From: Enoplosus armatus
Lineage: Eukaryota; Chordata; Actinopteri; Centrarchiformes; Enoplosidae
Direction of reading: 5' to 3'
NCBI RefSeq assembly: GCF_043641665.1
Contig: NC_092197.1
Location: 19,258,857 to 19,322,856, forward strand
Length of the DNA: 64,000 nucleotides
Under the pieces are notes generated by a model that saw nothing but the letters and a program-made list of their open reading frames with translations, did not search any database and was not told the DNA's origin. Of this stretch, positions 46,895 to 60,249 are shown in pieces (the first letter of the stretch is position 1; every line of letters begins with the position of its first letter). The position numbers were made by a program, and so were the translations under genes.

Positions 46895-47130
46895 CCCGCA
46901 GAAAGTTACCAGAGAAAGACAAGAAATGTGCCTATTTTACCACACAAGGGTCATTCCTTATACGCTTATATTCTCCCACAGCTGCACCCAGACTAGAGTA
47001 TGATCCAGAAGGATGCTTTGTGTTACTCACTGGTCCTGTTCTCTGGAACAAACTGCCTGATGAAACTGTGCAACAACGCAACTGTGTCCCCGTTCAAAAG
47101 TAAACTGAAAACTTTTTGATGTTTCTCAGG
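46895..47130 (+). mobile_element. 3' end remnant of a LINE (reverse transcriptase C-terminus)
   Basis: A plus-strand frame reads AAPRLEYDPEG...GPVLWNKLPDETVQQ; after a frameshift a second frame reads TVSPFKSKLKTF. The pair LWN-LP followed by FKS-LKT is the usual end of Jockey/L2/Rex-type reverse transcriptase proteins. The copy is short and frameshifted. It lies between the ccng2 and ccni promoters. Confidence 0.5.
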
Positions 47131-47499
47131 CGTACATGACATTACTGTATGTGTGTCGGTGCGGTAAATCGGCGGTGAATCTGTGGAAACACATTTGCCT
47201 CGCCGTGCCTCAATCTTCTTATCTGTATGCTGTATACAAATGAATACATTCTAGTAGGGAACATAATAAACCTTTTGTTGAGGTATATACATGATATGAC
47301 CGACGATGTCATGAAGCACAGCTGGCTCACTATAAACTCACAATTGAGTCTCAGTGAACGAACCGACAGAAATACTTCCATAAAACTAACATTAACATAA
47401 TGGGAATATTCCACAGAAGGTAGATTTGTTTTGTCCCCTCCGTTCTTCCTGGAGGTGGGCGGAGCCTGTTCTTCTTCTCTCTTCCCCCAGTCCCCTCCT

Positions 47500-47704
47500 C
47501 GGAAGTAGACGTATCTGTCTATATTCCCTTCTTTTATTTTTATATATTTTTTACAACAACCCCTTTTCCCCAACACTTAGCACCATGGACGCCGCGATGG
47601 ACGACTGAATTGAAGAACGGGTCCCCGATTTCACCCTTTATTCATCCTTGAATTAAGTGGACCGGATGAAATCCAACTGTGGTTTTCTCCGCTTCGCAGG
47701 GGAG
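47500..47704 (+). other. ccni: Probable non-coding first exon of ccni, with a 7-codon upstream ORF
   Basis: A donor (GGGGAG followed by GTAAGG) ends an exon at 47704; its 5' end is approximate. It contains CACCATGG, a near-ideal Kozak context, at 47581-47588, opening a 7-codon frame (47585-47608, MDAAMDD). The coding start lies in the next exon, 49369-49528, after 46 nt of leader. Confidence 0.5.
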
Positions 47705-48484
47705 GTAAGGCTTGGGGCTCCGTCTACTTACTGGGTCTGAGTCAGCCATTTAAATGCCCTCACTGTTTAGTTAGCGCTATCTTCGCCGTAAACACACTCC
47801 AATTCCTTTTACATGACACCGTCCGAGGGTAGTGACCGACGTTGTCAACATGTAGTTAAGTGTTAGTGCGCAACGTCCCGTCAGCTAGCGAGCTGCTAGC
47901 GACGTCTGCTGTCAAATTAGCTCCGTTCCAGGGAATAGTCTCAACCAGGCTAATAATGGAGAGAAACGCTTCGCAGTGCACCTGCTTCAGGAGGTCCGGT
48001 GGTTCCCGCAGAAGTGGGACTTCCCGGGGGAGTCTCAAGGTGATTCCCGACAAAATTTAGAGCAAGTTTGATTTCACTCGGTCACCCCTTTGCGTGAGGT
48101 GGGGACTGATTCGGTTAGCGTTACAGTTAGCTAATGTTAGATACAAAGCTATCTGACGTTCTAGGTTAGTTAGTGTACTTAGGCTGTTGTAGCTTTGTGC
48201 TAATGAAGGTAGCAGCAAACACTTCAGTTTGTACACAATGAGGCTTCTTGACCGATACAAGCTTTAGCATCTTCAGTGAGCTGAATAAACAAACATGACC
48301 ACAAGCTTTTCCCTGACTGTGCTCTCAGTCAGCTTAGCATACAGTTTGTGCCATTATTAACAGGATATGAAAGCAGAAAACATACATTTTTGTGTTTATT
48401 ATTATTAATACTTTGCTGAAGAGATGGGGGATATTGATTAATTTCCCATATCCTAGTATATGATATCTTATATCCCAGTATCGA

Positions 48485-48577
48485 TATGTGTATATTATAT
48501 AGATATGTATATGTATATGTGTATATATATATGTGTGTGTGTGTATATATGTATATGTATGTATATATGCGTGTATA

Positions 48578-48613
<36 letters not shown>

Positions 48614-48650
48614 CATGTGTATGTATATATATATATATATATGTATATAT
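48485..48650. repeat. Compound TA/TG microsatellite in ccni intron 1
   Basis: Interleaved TATATG, TGTG and TA runs over about 165 bp, including a (GT)n core near 48582-48610. Confidence 0.9.
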
Positions 48651-49414
48651 TACAGGGGTAATAACTACGGAATAAACAAAACCTCTGACAGATTTGCCCT
48701 GTTTGCTTTTCTGTTGCGAATAACTGAGTCATTTTACCTCCTCAGGCCTCTATAAAGTATAAAAACATAAGAACATGCAACCTCTGAGGTGGGGCTGCTA
48801 ATAGATATGGCTTTGTTTTTCACAAATTTAAGAAAAAAAAATGGTTTTATTAGCATGGAAACATTGGTACATTGCGATAAGTGAACGCAGGATTAGTGAA
48901 ATATAAACTGTGGTCACCACTGGATGACATAGTGGGTAGGAGATCGAATACGTCCGTCTCTTTCATACACTCAGAGGGGCATTCATAACAAGACCTCATG
49001 ACATTGCAAACTATTTTTAACAACGTTTTTTTTAAAAGTAAAGTTGATAAATTAAGAAATGCTAAGCATGGGGCGATGGCGAAAGACAAAAACAATTTAG
49101 TATATTAAGTATATTACCATTATCATGGGGATCCTTAAATATACAATAAACAATAAGTGAGAACATTCCCTTCATCACCAAACTATAAGTGCAAAACAAG
49201 ATAATCGTTGATCCTAATTCTGAACTATTGATACAAAATGTGTCATAAAGTTATGTCGGCCAGCTCTGATATTGTTTGTCTGAAGTATAAATAAGGCTCA
49301 CCAGTGATGTGGTTTGATTGGCGTAATGTAATGTAATGTTTGTTCTGACATGCTGTGTCCCTGTGCAGGTAGCTGTATCCAGTGGGGAGGTAGGCTCAAC
49401 CAGGGGAGGAGAGA

Positions 49415-52400
49415 ATGAAGTCCTTCGAACCCTGGGGACGCCAGAGGCTGTCTTTTCTTCTGGAAAAGGCTGCCTCTAGGGAAGCCAAGATGTGGAGGGT
49501 CTACGTGCCAAAGAAGCCCTCCTCACAGGTGAGGATTTACCTCTGGGTGCGTGGAGACAGGACAGTGATGTCACAGTTTGGCATTGGAAACAAAATCTGA
49601 ACTGAAAAAGGAAATATTGGCATTGAAACATTTGTATTGGGAAGTATCGGGAGTTCCAAGTGAATATGTGAAAGCCATTTCCGTAGATGTGCACTCCATT
49701 CCTGGACAAAATACACCTCAACATTAGCAAAAAAAATGATTCAGGACTACATTTGAATAGCTCGCACCAGTTTACGGGCACGTCCTCGCGTGATGATGAA
49801 ATGACTTCAAACCCGGTTAGCCTGCATCTACCCTGCATTAGTGCTGCAGCGTTTTCCTGGAACATTCCCTGTGTGGGGGCTCCCCCAACGTCCCATGAAG
49901 TAGTGATTGTAGTTTCATCTAATCAAGCTAATTGCGTTGATTTGGCTAATGGGCTTGACGGTGGGGTATCCTATCTGTGCATCAGAAGCCTGCAGTGCTG
50001 CAGTAACACCACTGGAAAAACAGTAACGCATATAGAATATCCAGAAAAGAAACATACTATTTGCTGGATGCCTAAGCTGTGAAATGTTGATGGTGGTGAT
50101 TTCGTGTTCTTTTTGTTCTTTTTCACGCCGCGGACACATTTTAAAAGCTTTTTATTTTTTCCCTCCTCTATTCTGTTTTTGATGCCCTTGCAGCTACCTA
50201 CCTACCTACCTGTTTCCGCATTCACAGCTGATGTAAAGGTGTGGCTGTTCAAATGAAATGGAATTGGCACAGGGGTAATCGCCGACTGTTAATCCAGAGC
50301 TGCTGCTGCTGCTGCTGCTGCTGCTGAGTCACTGCAGCACGTTCATGTCTCTGCCAGCCAAGTCTGGCAACACAATCGACATCCTGTTGTCGATCTGTTG
50401 TTGTCTGGTTTTGGATCCCAGAGTGCAGCAAGGTTAGCTCAGCAGGGAAACCTCTGTTCTCCAATCGAAGCACTACTTTTTTTTTTTTGTTATTGCCCAA
50501 TGTTATTTAATTCACCGGGCCTGGATACATGAAACAATGACGAAAGAGAAAAGGTTGTCCTCAGCATGCCCTTTTAAATTAAATGAAATTAGCAGAGGGC
50601 TAATCTCGTCACATGGCTCAGAAAACCGCTGCCTAATGAGACTTGCATATGATATTCAAATAAACCCGCCTTTATTTGAATAATAACAAACCCCTCTTTG
50701 TCTAGGCCCTGGAGCTGTCTAGTTGTCGTTTTGTGTTGATAATGAAGAGGCCAATAAAAGGCAGCACTGCGAGAGTTACGACACTTATCAGTACCTTTGG
50801 CCGAGTTAGCAGGCATGTAAAACTGGTGTACGAGGTCAAGGAGGCAGTCGGTGTCCTCAGAGGCATATAAACAACAGCAGCAGCAGCAGCAGCGTTGCCG
50901 GGTAAAATGCACTCCTGCAGGTGTGACGTTTGTCTCAGTTGAATTAAATGCTTCTGTTTCTGAAAACTCTTTAAGTATGTCTAAATATAAGCAGGCGGTC
51001 TACAATGGGCAGAATTATGATTTAAACCAGGAACGATCTAATAAAGGAACAAGTAAACAAGATTGAACAAGACTAGTCAGTGTTTTTGGTACTCGGTGCC
51101 ACTGACACAATTCAGGCGGTACCGCAAAGAGCGTTGAGGTTCGAGACCCAGACCCAGTGCTTGTAAACCGCCAGGCGACTCTGGAGGCAGGCTGGAGAAC
51201 TGCGGGGTTCAAGTTGTCATTGTCAGGCGGTGGGAGGAACTTCTGAACACACCCACTTTGTGGAAGCCTTGCCCACCTCTCTGGATGAGGGCGCACTGAA
51301 GAGGTCATCAACCTGACACGGCACTTGGGGAGGGATGAGATTGTCCTTGACATTGTGAGGACTTGGTTGACATACCTCCTCAGAGCCGTGTGGAGGTTGG
51401 GGGGGGCAGACACTGTGGAGTGGCAGACATGGGCGGTGGTGCCCATTTAAAAAATAAATAAATAAATAAATAAGAAAGGGAAATGGTGTGTGTGTGTGTG
51501 CTGCTGAATTTGTACAACACACTAGAATGTGACTACATGTCCCTTCTGGCCTGTGAATGCCTCAGGTTCCCCCAGAAAAATGTATGGGTGCCACTTTTTT
51601 ATTTGGTCTTTTTCATCCAGCAGTGGAGGTGGAAGGCCGAAAGAAGGCCAGTTGTTTTTAGTTTGGACAGGTAAGAGCTGAGAGGTTAAACGGTGTCACG
51701 TTGCAGATTAGTTACCTAACAGGGTGAGTCGCTTCAGGACTTTGGCCCCTGCTGCTAGTCTAGTGTTTTGCATTCCACTCACTGAGACAAATCAGGAAGA
51801 ATTGATTTGAACACTGAAGTCTTGAATTTTAGACAAATACCAAATCAAATATTATGGCATTTCATGCAAAAATGGCTGCTGAATTCCGAAGATGAGTTTT
51901 TAAAATGACATCATTTGTATATGTTGTGTATGTTTCTGTGTGGCCAGAACATTGACACCATTTTTTTTTTTTTGATCAGCTGTTTTTCTGCCTCAGCATC
52001 AATAGTATTCAAGCCACAGTTGACCCATTCACACCTGACTGCTGTAATGAACAACTGCTGACATTATCCTGAGTAACAGGGACACCGTGTCTGGAAAGAC
52101 ATGCTGCTGTTGAGGGTTTTTTTTTTTTAATGTCATATGTTCATACTTTAAGCACCTCAGACGAAATTCACACTCGCCTCAGTTGAGTTGGGAGTAACCG
52201 GCCGAGATCTTTGCACGGAGATCCCGAAACCTCTGCAAATACATCGGGAACTAACTGCGAGAGCTGCAACGATCAGCCGATAGACAGAAAATGAATGGAC
52301 AAGCATTTGGTAATCCTAAACCCACCCCCCCCCCCCCAAGGCCCAGCGAGATGAGACTCTTGATGTTGTTGTCAACCTTTCGTTGTTTTGCTGCAGGATA

Positions 52401-53155
52401 CAGACATCACCCCCGCCCAGCGGGACGAGGCCGTGCGCTGGCTGACGGAGCTCCACAGCAGACTGCAGCTGTACCCAGAGACCCTGGTTTTAGCTGTTAG
52501 TATCCTGGACCGCTTCCTCGCTCCCATCAAGGTAAATAAATACCACCAGTACTACTTTGATGCCGATGCCGATGCTGATGCTGCGGCGAGCATTAGCAGG
52601 AAATATTCACTCCATTGCCGCTTTTTTTTTTTTAAGTCAAAAGCTCCATAATATATAAAAATCAATTCAGTTTGTGCATTACAATAAATAACATGCACTC
52701 CTATGATGCTTCCGTGTTGACCAGGTTATTTCGAGACACTTTTTCATTGTGAACCATGTAAATGGAAAGGCTGCCTTTGACAAATGTATGTACATAGATA
52801 ATTCGTTTCAATGCAATTCAATTCCAATTGTATTTATATAGCGCCGAATCCAAACAAAAGTCTCATGACACTTTACATATAGAGCAGGTCTAGACCAACT
52901 CTTCATAATGTTATTACAGAGACCCAACAGTTCCCACCATGAGCAAGCACTATGGAGACAGTGGCAAGGAAATACTTCCTTTTTAGAGGCAGAAACCTCC
53001 AGCAGAACCAGGACTCTAGGTGGGCGGTCATCTGCCTTGGCCGGTTGGGTCGGCGTGTGCTCAGATAAGCCATAAAATAGAGACTTGTTACTTGTTGTCT
53101 GTTCTTTGATTGTAGCTGCAGAATTAAATGTTCCGGGATTATCAGGAGCTGGAAC

Positions 53156-53226
<71 letters not shown>

Positions 53227-53720
53227 TTTGAGTTTCCATACCTCCCCATTTTCTTTTTGTAATCTCAACTACCGGATCAATAAATACTGCAGACAGCTGA
53301 CTCATGCTTTCTGCATTCTGGCACAAAACCGCCGATTCATGTTTGATGTGGTCTGACACAAATTGCGTGGTGGGAATTATTGATAACCAGCGTTTCCTTT
53401 ACAACTACACCGCGTGGGACACAGCCATAATGGAAGTTCTACACAAAACAATATAATAATTCATAATAATATAATACCATCACGTGTCCTCCAACAGACT
53501 AGTCAGCTGACGTCGGGCTGAGTTCAGCGCACTGGTGTTAAACATTTTATTGATTTACTTGTGGTTTGTGTTCAGGCCCGTCCGAAGTACCTGCGCTGCA
53601 TCGCCATCGCCGGCTTCTTCCTGGCTGCGAAGACCTGTGAGGAGGACGAGGTGAACCCACACAACACGATCCTCATGTAGAAACACGCTCGCATAATCAG
53701 ACAGGTGTGTATGCAAAGTT

Positions 53721-53761
<41 letters not shown>

Positions 53762-53918
53762 TCAGTGTGTGCCCCCCCTGAAGGAGCTGGTCGCCTCCAG
53801 CAGCTGTGGCTGTTCTCCGTCGGAGATCCTGAGGATGGAGAGGATCATCCTGGACAAACTAAACTGGGATCTGCACACCGCCACAGCACTGGACTTCCTG
53901 CACATCGTACGTCTATCT

Positions 53919-53972
<54 letters not shown>

Positions 53973-56900
53973 CACACACACACACTCGCACTCTGACGGG
54001 GATCTGAGCTACATTTAAGGCGTTAGCTGTGGCTTATTTGTTAAATACTCGCTGAACATTTCCCACATTGTGACAGGTCTGTTTGTAGATTTGTAATCAG
54101 TGCAACTAGTGACACCTGGTGGCAGGAAGACGTTACTGCCTGCCTTACTACAGATCCTGCTGGATAATGTTTTTTCTTTGTTTCACCTCCTGCAAGTTAT
54201 TTTACTTTAATAATTTATGTTTTATGGATTTTCTCTTAGATGACAATAACGCAACACAACTTTTAATACTTTTTAAATGCACAAGCGCTTCATTTACTTG
54301 TGAAAAGGATTCACCAGTCAGCTAAATGTTTGACATAGAATAAGATGATTTTTTTTTTTTCCCCCGTCTTCCTCTTCTTCTCCCTCTCCCTTAGTTCCAT
54401 GCGATGGTGTTGTCGTGTCGTTCTGGGTTTTTGGACTCCATGTTGGGACTGAACCGCTCTCAGCACCTCGCCCTGCTCACGCGCCGACTCTACCACTGTC
54501 TGGCTGACCACATGCTCATACAGGTGCACACACACACACACACACTCTCAGTTTATCTCTGCCCCACTCTAGATATGTAAGAGCGCTTTTTTCGAACACA
54601 AGATGGAGGCTAATCACTCTCACGTGGACTTGTCACCTGCCTGAACACACTGAGCAAGTTTGTCCCGCCGTGTGTCCCTGTAGCTCAGAGGATCCATGCT
54701 GGCCCTGGCCCTCATCACCTTGGAGCTGGAGACCTGCTGTCCTGACTGGCTGGCTCTCACCATCGACCTGCTGAGGAAGGCACAGGTACGAGACGGAAGC
54801 CTCTTTCATTATTAGGTTCAACTTCTGTGGCCAATCAGACGCTCGAAAGGCCCCGTGCGGATCACGTGACACGCGAAACAGACAAACAGAAGTGTTGATA
54901 GAGAAGCGGCAGGTGATGATGAGATGATGAAGAGACTTGCAAATGGCATGGTAAACCAAAATGTAAACCATACTTTGGTGTTTCTTTTTTTGCCCCTCTA
55001 CTTAAGAATTCACCAAACTCTTCTTTTTGTCTTTTTACAAAAGCGAAACACTGACAAAGAGCGCGAAACGTGCACCCTTGTAGGAGACCAGAGGAACTAA
55101 TGTGCCTGTTTTAACATCAGAGAGCAAAAACACACAGAAATCTCAAGAGTCTTCACCCCTGACCCTATTATACTAACCCCTTCCCCCCCTTCTGTGTTTG
55201 CCTTCAGCTTTTTAATATGGCTACAAGTCAGTAAGCTGTGCCACAGTCAGCAGTCTAACTGACAAACATCAGAGAATCATGGGATACTTTTGTGTTAAAA
55301 TACAAAGGGAAGGTTAGATAGCTTTTGTTAGCCTGCTAGCATCCTTTTGTTCCTCATCTTTTACCGTCCTCCTTTTTGATGCTTCTCTGTGAAGATATGA
55401 ACGAACAGTACTTTGAAATGAATATGGCCGTCTGTCATTTTGACTTGTTAACATTAAGGCCTAATAACGGCGTTAATCTGTCTGTCCAGAGCTACGGTGT
55501 AACAACAAATAAAGTTCAGACTGGCAAAATGTAGGCCAGTTCTATATAGTAAAGCAAAAATGAATAATGAACTCAGTTTGCTGCAATTTAATTTCTGCAG
55601 TTGAATCCGCTTTACGGGACGTTCAGGCAGGTTTAATCTTACAGGCCGGACTACACAACTGACCAGCAGTCAGCCAGACATGCGTTTTCCAGCGGAGCAT
55701 CTGTGCGGTTCTGACGAGCCTCCCCCCCCTCTCTCGTAGATTGACAGCTCCGAGTTGATCCGGAGTCGAGAGCTGGTGGCCCGTAGTCTGTCCACACCGA
55801 GAGCTTCCCTGCCTCCAAACACTGTCTACATCTACCAACCCCTGCAGAACCCGAGCACCCTACAGCCTCCGGCGCTGGACCCCACCCTCCCCTGCTGCAC
55901 ACTGGGTATGTTTAAAGGGCTCTACACACCCACGTCTGTTTACAGGTCTTGGGGAGTACTGCGTATGTATCTGTGAACACACAGTTGTTAGAGTTAGTGA
56001 GCTTGCCAGACCTCTGTAGGCCACTCGCCACCTCTGCTTGAGGCTAGTGGCTCAAGGCTACATTAGCAACTACTAGCATGACACACCAGAGTCTCTGGCC
56101 GAATTGCATTATGGGTAATGTAGGTGCCAGGTTTTTACACTACTAAATGTTGTGATTAATTAAGTGAAGTGAGCAATATAATAGGGCGTGTCTGCCTCGT
56201 GAGCCCCGCCTGCTCAGGTGTGTTGGATCTCTGACAAGGTCTCAGCTCCACCCATGAACGTCACAACTGACTTTTACTCGACAGCTTTCGGTAGTCCCTA
56301 CAAAAAATGGTATTCAAGTATTTCTGTAACTTTTTTCTTTCTTTCTTTCCAGGGACCATCACCGAGTCTTCCAGGGACCACGCCCTCGCCCCTGCCCAGC
56401 CACAGACACCTGCTGGCGGGGAGGAGGGGAACCACCTGCAGCCCTGGGGCTCTGTCGTCTCCTCCTCCTCCTTCTCTACCACCGACAGCAGCATCCCAGC
56501 TCTACTCTCTCCACCCAAACTCCACCGCCATCTTAACCACCTGCAGAAGGTCACGCTGCGCTGCAAGGCCTCTGCCAAGCGCAAGGTAACACTCTCTCTC
56601 TTTTAAAAAAAAAAAAAAAGCAAAACAAAAACTTCATGTTGGGACAGAGAAAAACAATAGTTTAAACAATCACTTTTTTTAGCCTTGATGGGCATTTTTC
56701 TCGGTTTTCTGACATTTTCTAGACCGAACGACTAAGCGAAGTAATCAGGAGAGTAACTGATAAAGAAAGTAACTGTCAGTCACAATAGAAGTCCCTCTGT
56801 GTGTTCAGGTGGAGGAGATGGAGGTGGACGACTTCTATGATGGCATCAAACGCCTCTACAACGAAGACGTCACCACCACCTCCGCCGTCCAGGAGGGGGC

Positions 56901-57033
56901 AACACCTGCAATGGGGGCCATAACAACAGGTGGGGGAGGTGGAGGAGGACTGGGTGTTTGCAGTGTCCTGTTGTCCCGACAGGAAGGCAGCTCCTCCCCC
57001 TGCCCGCCTCTGCAGCCAGTCAGTGCCTCCTAG
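49415..57033 (+). CDS. ccni: Cyclin I
   Basis: Nine coding exons: 49415-49528, 52397-52531, 53576-53650, 53766-53906, 54395-54523, 54684-54785, 55740-55905, 56353-56585, 56809-57033. Sum 1320 nt, 439 aa plus stop (human CCNI 377). Start [19 protein letters not shown], matching the family N-terminus. Cyclin box about residues 42-150: [79 protein letters not shown]. Then [20 protein letters not shown] and [11 protein letters not shown]. Exons 8 and 9 are longer than in mammals; exon 9 holds a basic CKASAKRK at the join to the conserved [20 protein letters not shown] motif and the end [16 protein letters not shown]. The last exon has a Gly run. CCNI is an atypical cyclin reported to act with CDK5 in post-mitotic cells. 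A 1.4-kb divergent interval separates it from ccng2. Confidence 0.96.
50300..50326. repeat. (CTG)n trinucleotide run, with (CAG)n about 550 bp downstream
   Basis: About nine CTG units here, and a CAG run of about seven units at 50873-50893, both in ccni intron 2. They are mutually complementary. Confidence 0.9.
53159..53224. repeat. (TG)33 microsatellite
   Basis: Perfect TG repeat in ccni intron 3, about 350 bp before the exon at 53576-53650. Confidence 0.98.
53724..53760 (+). repeat. (TG)18 tract at the acceptor of ccni coding exon 4 (53766-53906)
   Basis: The tract ends five bases (CTCAG) before the exon, so the acceptor has TG repeats in place of a pyrimidine tract. The matching (CA)n follows the donor of the same exon. 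Confidence 0.97.
53921..53985 (+). repeat. (CA)32 tract just after the donor of the ccni exon at 53766-53906
   Basis: Starts 14 bases past the donor (GTACGTCTATCTCT precedes it) and is interrupted by one G at 53966. Complementary to the (TG)n before the exon. Confidence 0.97.
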
Positions 57034-58745
57034 AGACCAAAACAGGAACCTGTCACCAAAACCACCTTCGCACCTTTCAAATTAAACTCCTCAATTCGAT
57101 CAAACAGTGAGATTTAGGCAGTTCTTTTGGCAGCAGCGATGGATAACTCCCTCAGCAATAGACAACAAAGTCGGAGGCAAAAAAGATTTTATTCCATTTG
57201 CATAAAAAAAAAAAAAAAGCAATATAAAGGCAGCTCCTCAGGAAATGTTGCCGGAGAGAAAACTGTCCTTCACATCGCTGCTGGTGATGAAACGTACAGC
57301 AAAAGAAAGAAAATAGTGATGTTGCAACACAAACAAAACAGCGGCGCAGTTGATTTCAGTGGTTAAGATGGTTTTGGTTCCAGTGCAAACGACCTCGAGC
57401 TGTTCAGCTGTCCTGAGGTCAGTTCCCATCATCCCCTGCAGCCGGGGGGGGAAGAAAAAAAAACAAAAAAAAAACAGAGCCCAAAAAAAAAAAAAAAATT
57501 AAACATTCAAAAAAGAAAAAAACCTGCTGCTACTATCTTGTTAATTATATTTGTTGAGCACAGATACAATATCACAAAAAAGGTTTAAAAAAAATTATAA
57601 ATAGAAAAGTGACCTTCAAAAAAAAACAACAACTAGGAATTGACTTCTCTGCCCCCGCGTCTCTCTCTCTCTATCCGTCATCGTTTGTCAACTTATATTT
57701 GTTGTTCATACCTTAAACTCTCCTCTCTCATTTCACATATTTATGTTTTTATTCTGCCCCCCCCTCTCCCTCCCTCCCCCCTGCATGGTTTCATCTCTAT
57801 TTATAACTTCCTCATGGAGTCTAAATCAAATGTATGAATGCTTCTGTACAGACGATTATCTGCATTACTCGCCCAGATAGAAAAAAATGTTTGTTTTTGT
57901 TTTTTTTGTGAAGTGCAATTTGATTGTTGATGAGATGCTAATATAACACCCCCCCACCCCCACCCCTCCCCCCATGGATCCCTCTGCCCCTCTGTTTTCT
58001 CCCATCCCTCGCAGCTTGTTGTGACGGCTTGACTGAATGAACGTTTCTCAGGTTGTTTTATTTCACCCACAAACTAAAAGCAGTCCCTGGTGAAATCTGG
58101 TTTTCCTCCTGCAGGCGTCTCATTTTCACTGTTTTGGTTTGGAGCCCAAGTCATCTGGCAGCTCTCAGTAGGTGGGGTTAACCACGGGTCAGTGCCGTAA
58201 ACCCCCCCCCCCCCCCCTCTGGCACTCCTGAGAGTTTAAAACAAACGCTGTCAAAGAATTCTCAAGGACCCGGAGCATTTGTTGTCCAATCAGGGCCCTG
58301 CTCTTTAAACCTAGCTCAAGTAATCCAAGCTAACGAGATGTTATCCGGCTAAACCGGTCTGCACAGACTGCAGCCAGAGGGAAGTGAAGTTCTCGTTGAT
58401 ATATCGATGTGTAATAAAACAACCTTGAGTTATTAAAAGCATTTTAATATGAAGCAAAGAGACAGAAATGTGTTTCTTGGGTTTGTGTCTGAGCTTCAGA
58501 AGGAGACAAGTGACAATCTTCACTTTGATGTTAAAAAAAAAAATATATATATATAGAAAACAACAGATTCTCTGTTTTTACCTCTTGAAGTTCTGTTTAA
58601 TATATTTTTTAGTCCTGCAGAAAAAAAAACAAAAGAGCTCTGTTTTTTTTTTTTCTTTGTTTTTTTTTTTTTCCCTGCTGTGGGAGCTGCTGGCGGCTGC
58701 TCCAGGTCCCTGAACGCACCACGGCACCAATGAATAAAGAGATAA
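57034..58745 (+). other. ccni: ccni 3' UTR with polyadenylation signal
   Basis: Non-coding after the stop at 57031-57033. It is rich in A and T homopolymers and C runs. A canonical AATAAA at 58733-58738 fits the 3' end. A (CA)n stretch follows at 58790-58808. A further CCAATAAAGC lies at about 59420, which could be a distal signal. Confidence 0.6.
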
Positions 58746-59538
58746 GAATATAAAAACTGAGCACGCTCTTTGTCTTCATTTGATCGTACACACACACACA
58801 CACACACAAATGTGTTTTACAGTTTAGTTAAACCGGGGGGGGGGGGGGTTGAACGGTCACAACATGCAAGTCAGTAGATGGAACTCCATCTTATTTCTAT
58901 GTAAGTCAATTCTGCTTTTTATATGAATTGTAAAAGTTGGAGTGTCTAGAGTTTTTAGGCGACTTCAGGTATGTAAGAGTGTTTTATTGTTGTGGCACCC
59001 CCCCGCAGTATGCCGGAGGCAGGGAGTGTGTTTTCCTGTGTGAGTGATACTATAAATTAAAAAAAAAAAAACACAAGAATGAAAAAGCTTCCTAAGAGCA
59101 GCGCTCCCTCTTCAATAATGAGCCTGAAGCCGCTGAGGATTGCATTTTTGTTGCCAAGCGACGTGTCCGATCATGTAGAAGCGGAATTCAGCCCCTTAAA
59201 GCGCTGGCTCCGAGCTTCAGGTGCAGGAGCCCGCCGCTTCAGCAGACCTGGGAGGCTGCTCGGTGCCTGGGATGTCCATCATGAACGCATCGGGGAAACT
59301 GTTTGACCTGCTGCCACTGTTTAAGATATCGGTTGCCGTGTGATTATTATTTTTTTTTCTTTCTTTTAATAGTTAATAATAGGTCATTTAGCTTTGGCAA
59401 TAATGTAACATTCCATGCCAATAAAGCTTAGTATTTGATATGCGAGAGGGACTGCAGACTATTGTGTAACCCTAACACACCACAGGTCTAACCGGCTGTT
59501 TCAGAATGTACACGCTGAGCTTGTTCAAACAAAACCTC

Positions 59539-59546
<8 letters not shown>

Positions 59547-59604
<58 letters not shown>

Positions 59605-59695
59605 AACATAACCTAAACCTGATTCTAACCTTAACCCTAAAACCAAGTCCTAACCCTTAAACAGCCCTTTGAAGACCAAACATGTGGGATTAAGT
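59547..59695 (-). repeat. (CA)28 array plus dispersed GGGTTA-like repeat, copy 3
   Basis: (CA)n at 59547-59602 runs into AACCTTAACCCTAAAACCAA, GTCCTAACCCTTAAACAGCC and CTTTGAAGACC. Read on the minus strand this has AGGGTTAGGACTTGGTTTTA beside a (GT)n, the same association as in the copies at 3835-4158 and 21678-21901. Confidence 0.65.
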
Positions 59696-60249
59696 TCAAT
59701 TACATGGCAAAGAGAGGGACTTTGCAATTAATTGCAATCCATCTGATCAGTCTTCAAAACAATCTGGAGTTCACGCAAATTGACATCATAACAACTGAGG
59801 CAGACTTTGTGGAAGTCAATATTTGCGTCAAGTCTTCACTTAGCTGGTGATCCAGTTCCGTTCCTTTTTCCAAAACGGCGAATGAGCGTTCTCTGCATTT
59901 CAGTGTCAAGAACAGCCGTGTTGGTAACAGCGAGCTTATCTTTTATGGGCTCTTGACTGTAGAGACACGTTGACATTCGTTTCTCAACATTATCCAGCCA
60001 GCTGCTTTAAAGACAGTGTCATTAGGTAACCTCGCAGCAACATGTATCTAAAAGTTAGCCACCATTAGCCATCTGAGCGCACAGTCGAGCATTTAATTCA
60101 ATTCAAAATGTTTCAGTTCATCTGAAAAAAAACTGAATGTGCAAAGTTTTTTTCTCGACCTGTATGAAACACCCATGGATTCACCCAAGGGAGCAGCGTC
60201 AAACACAACAACCCCCCCCCCAGTACTGACAAGACAATAAAGCTGTAAA

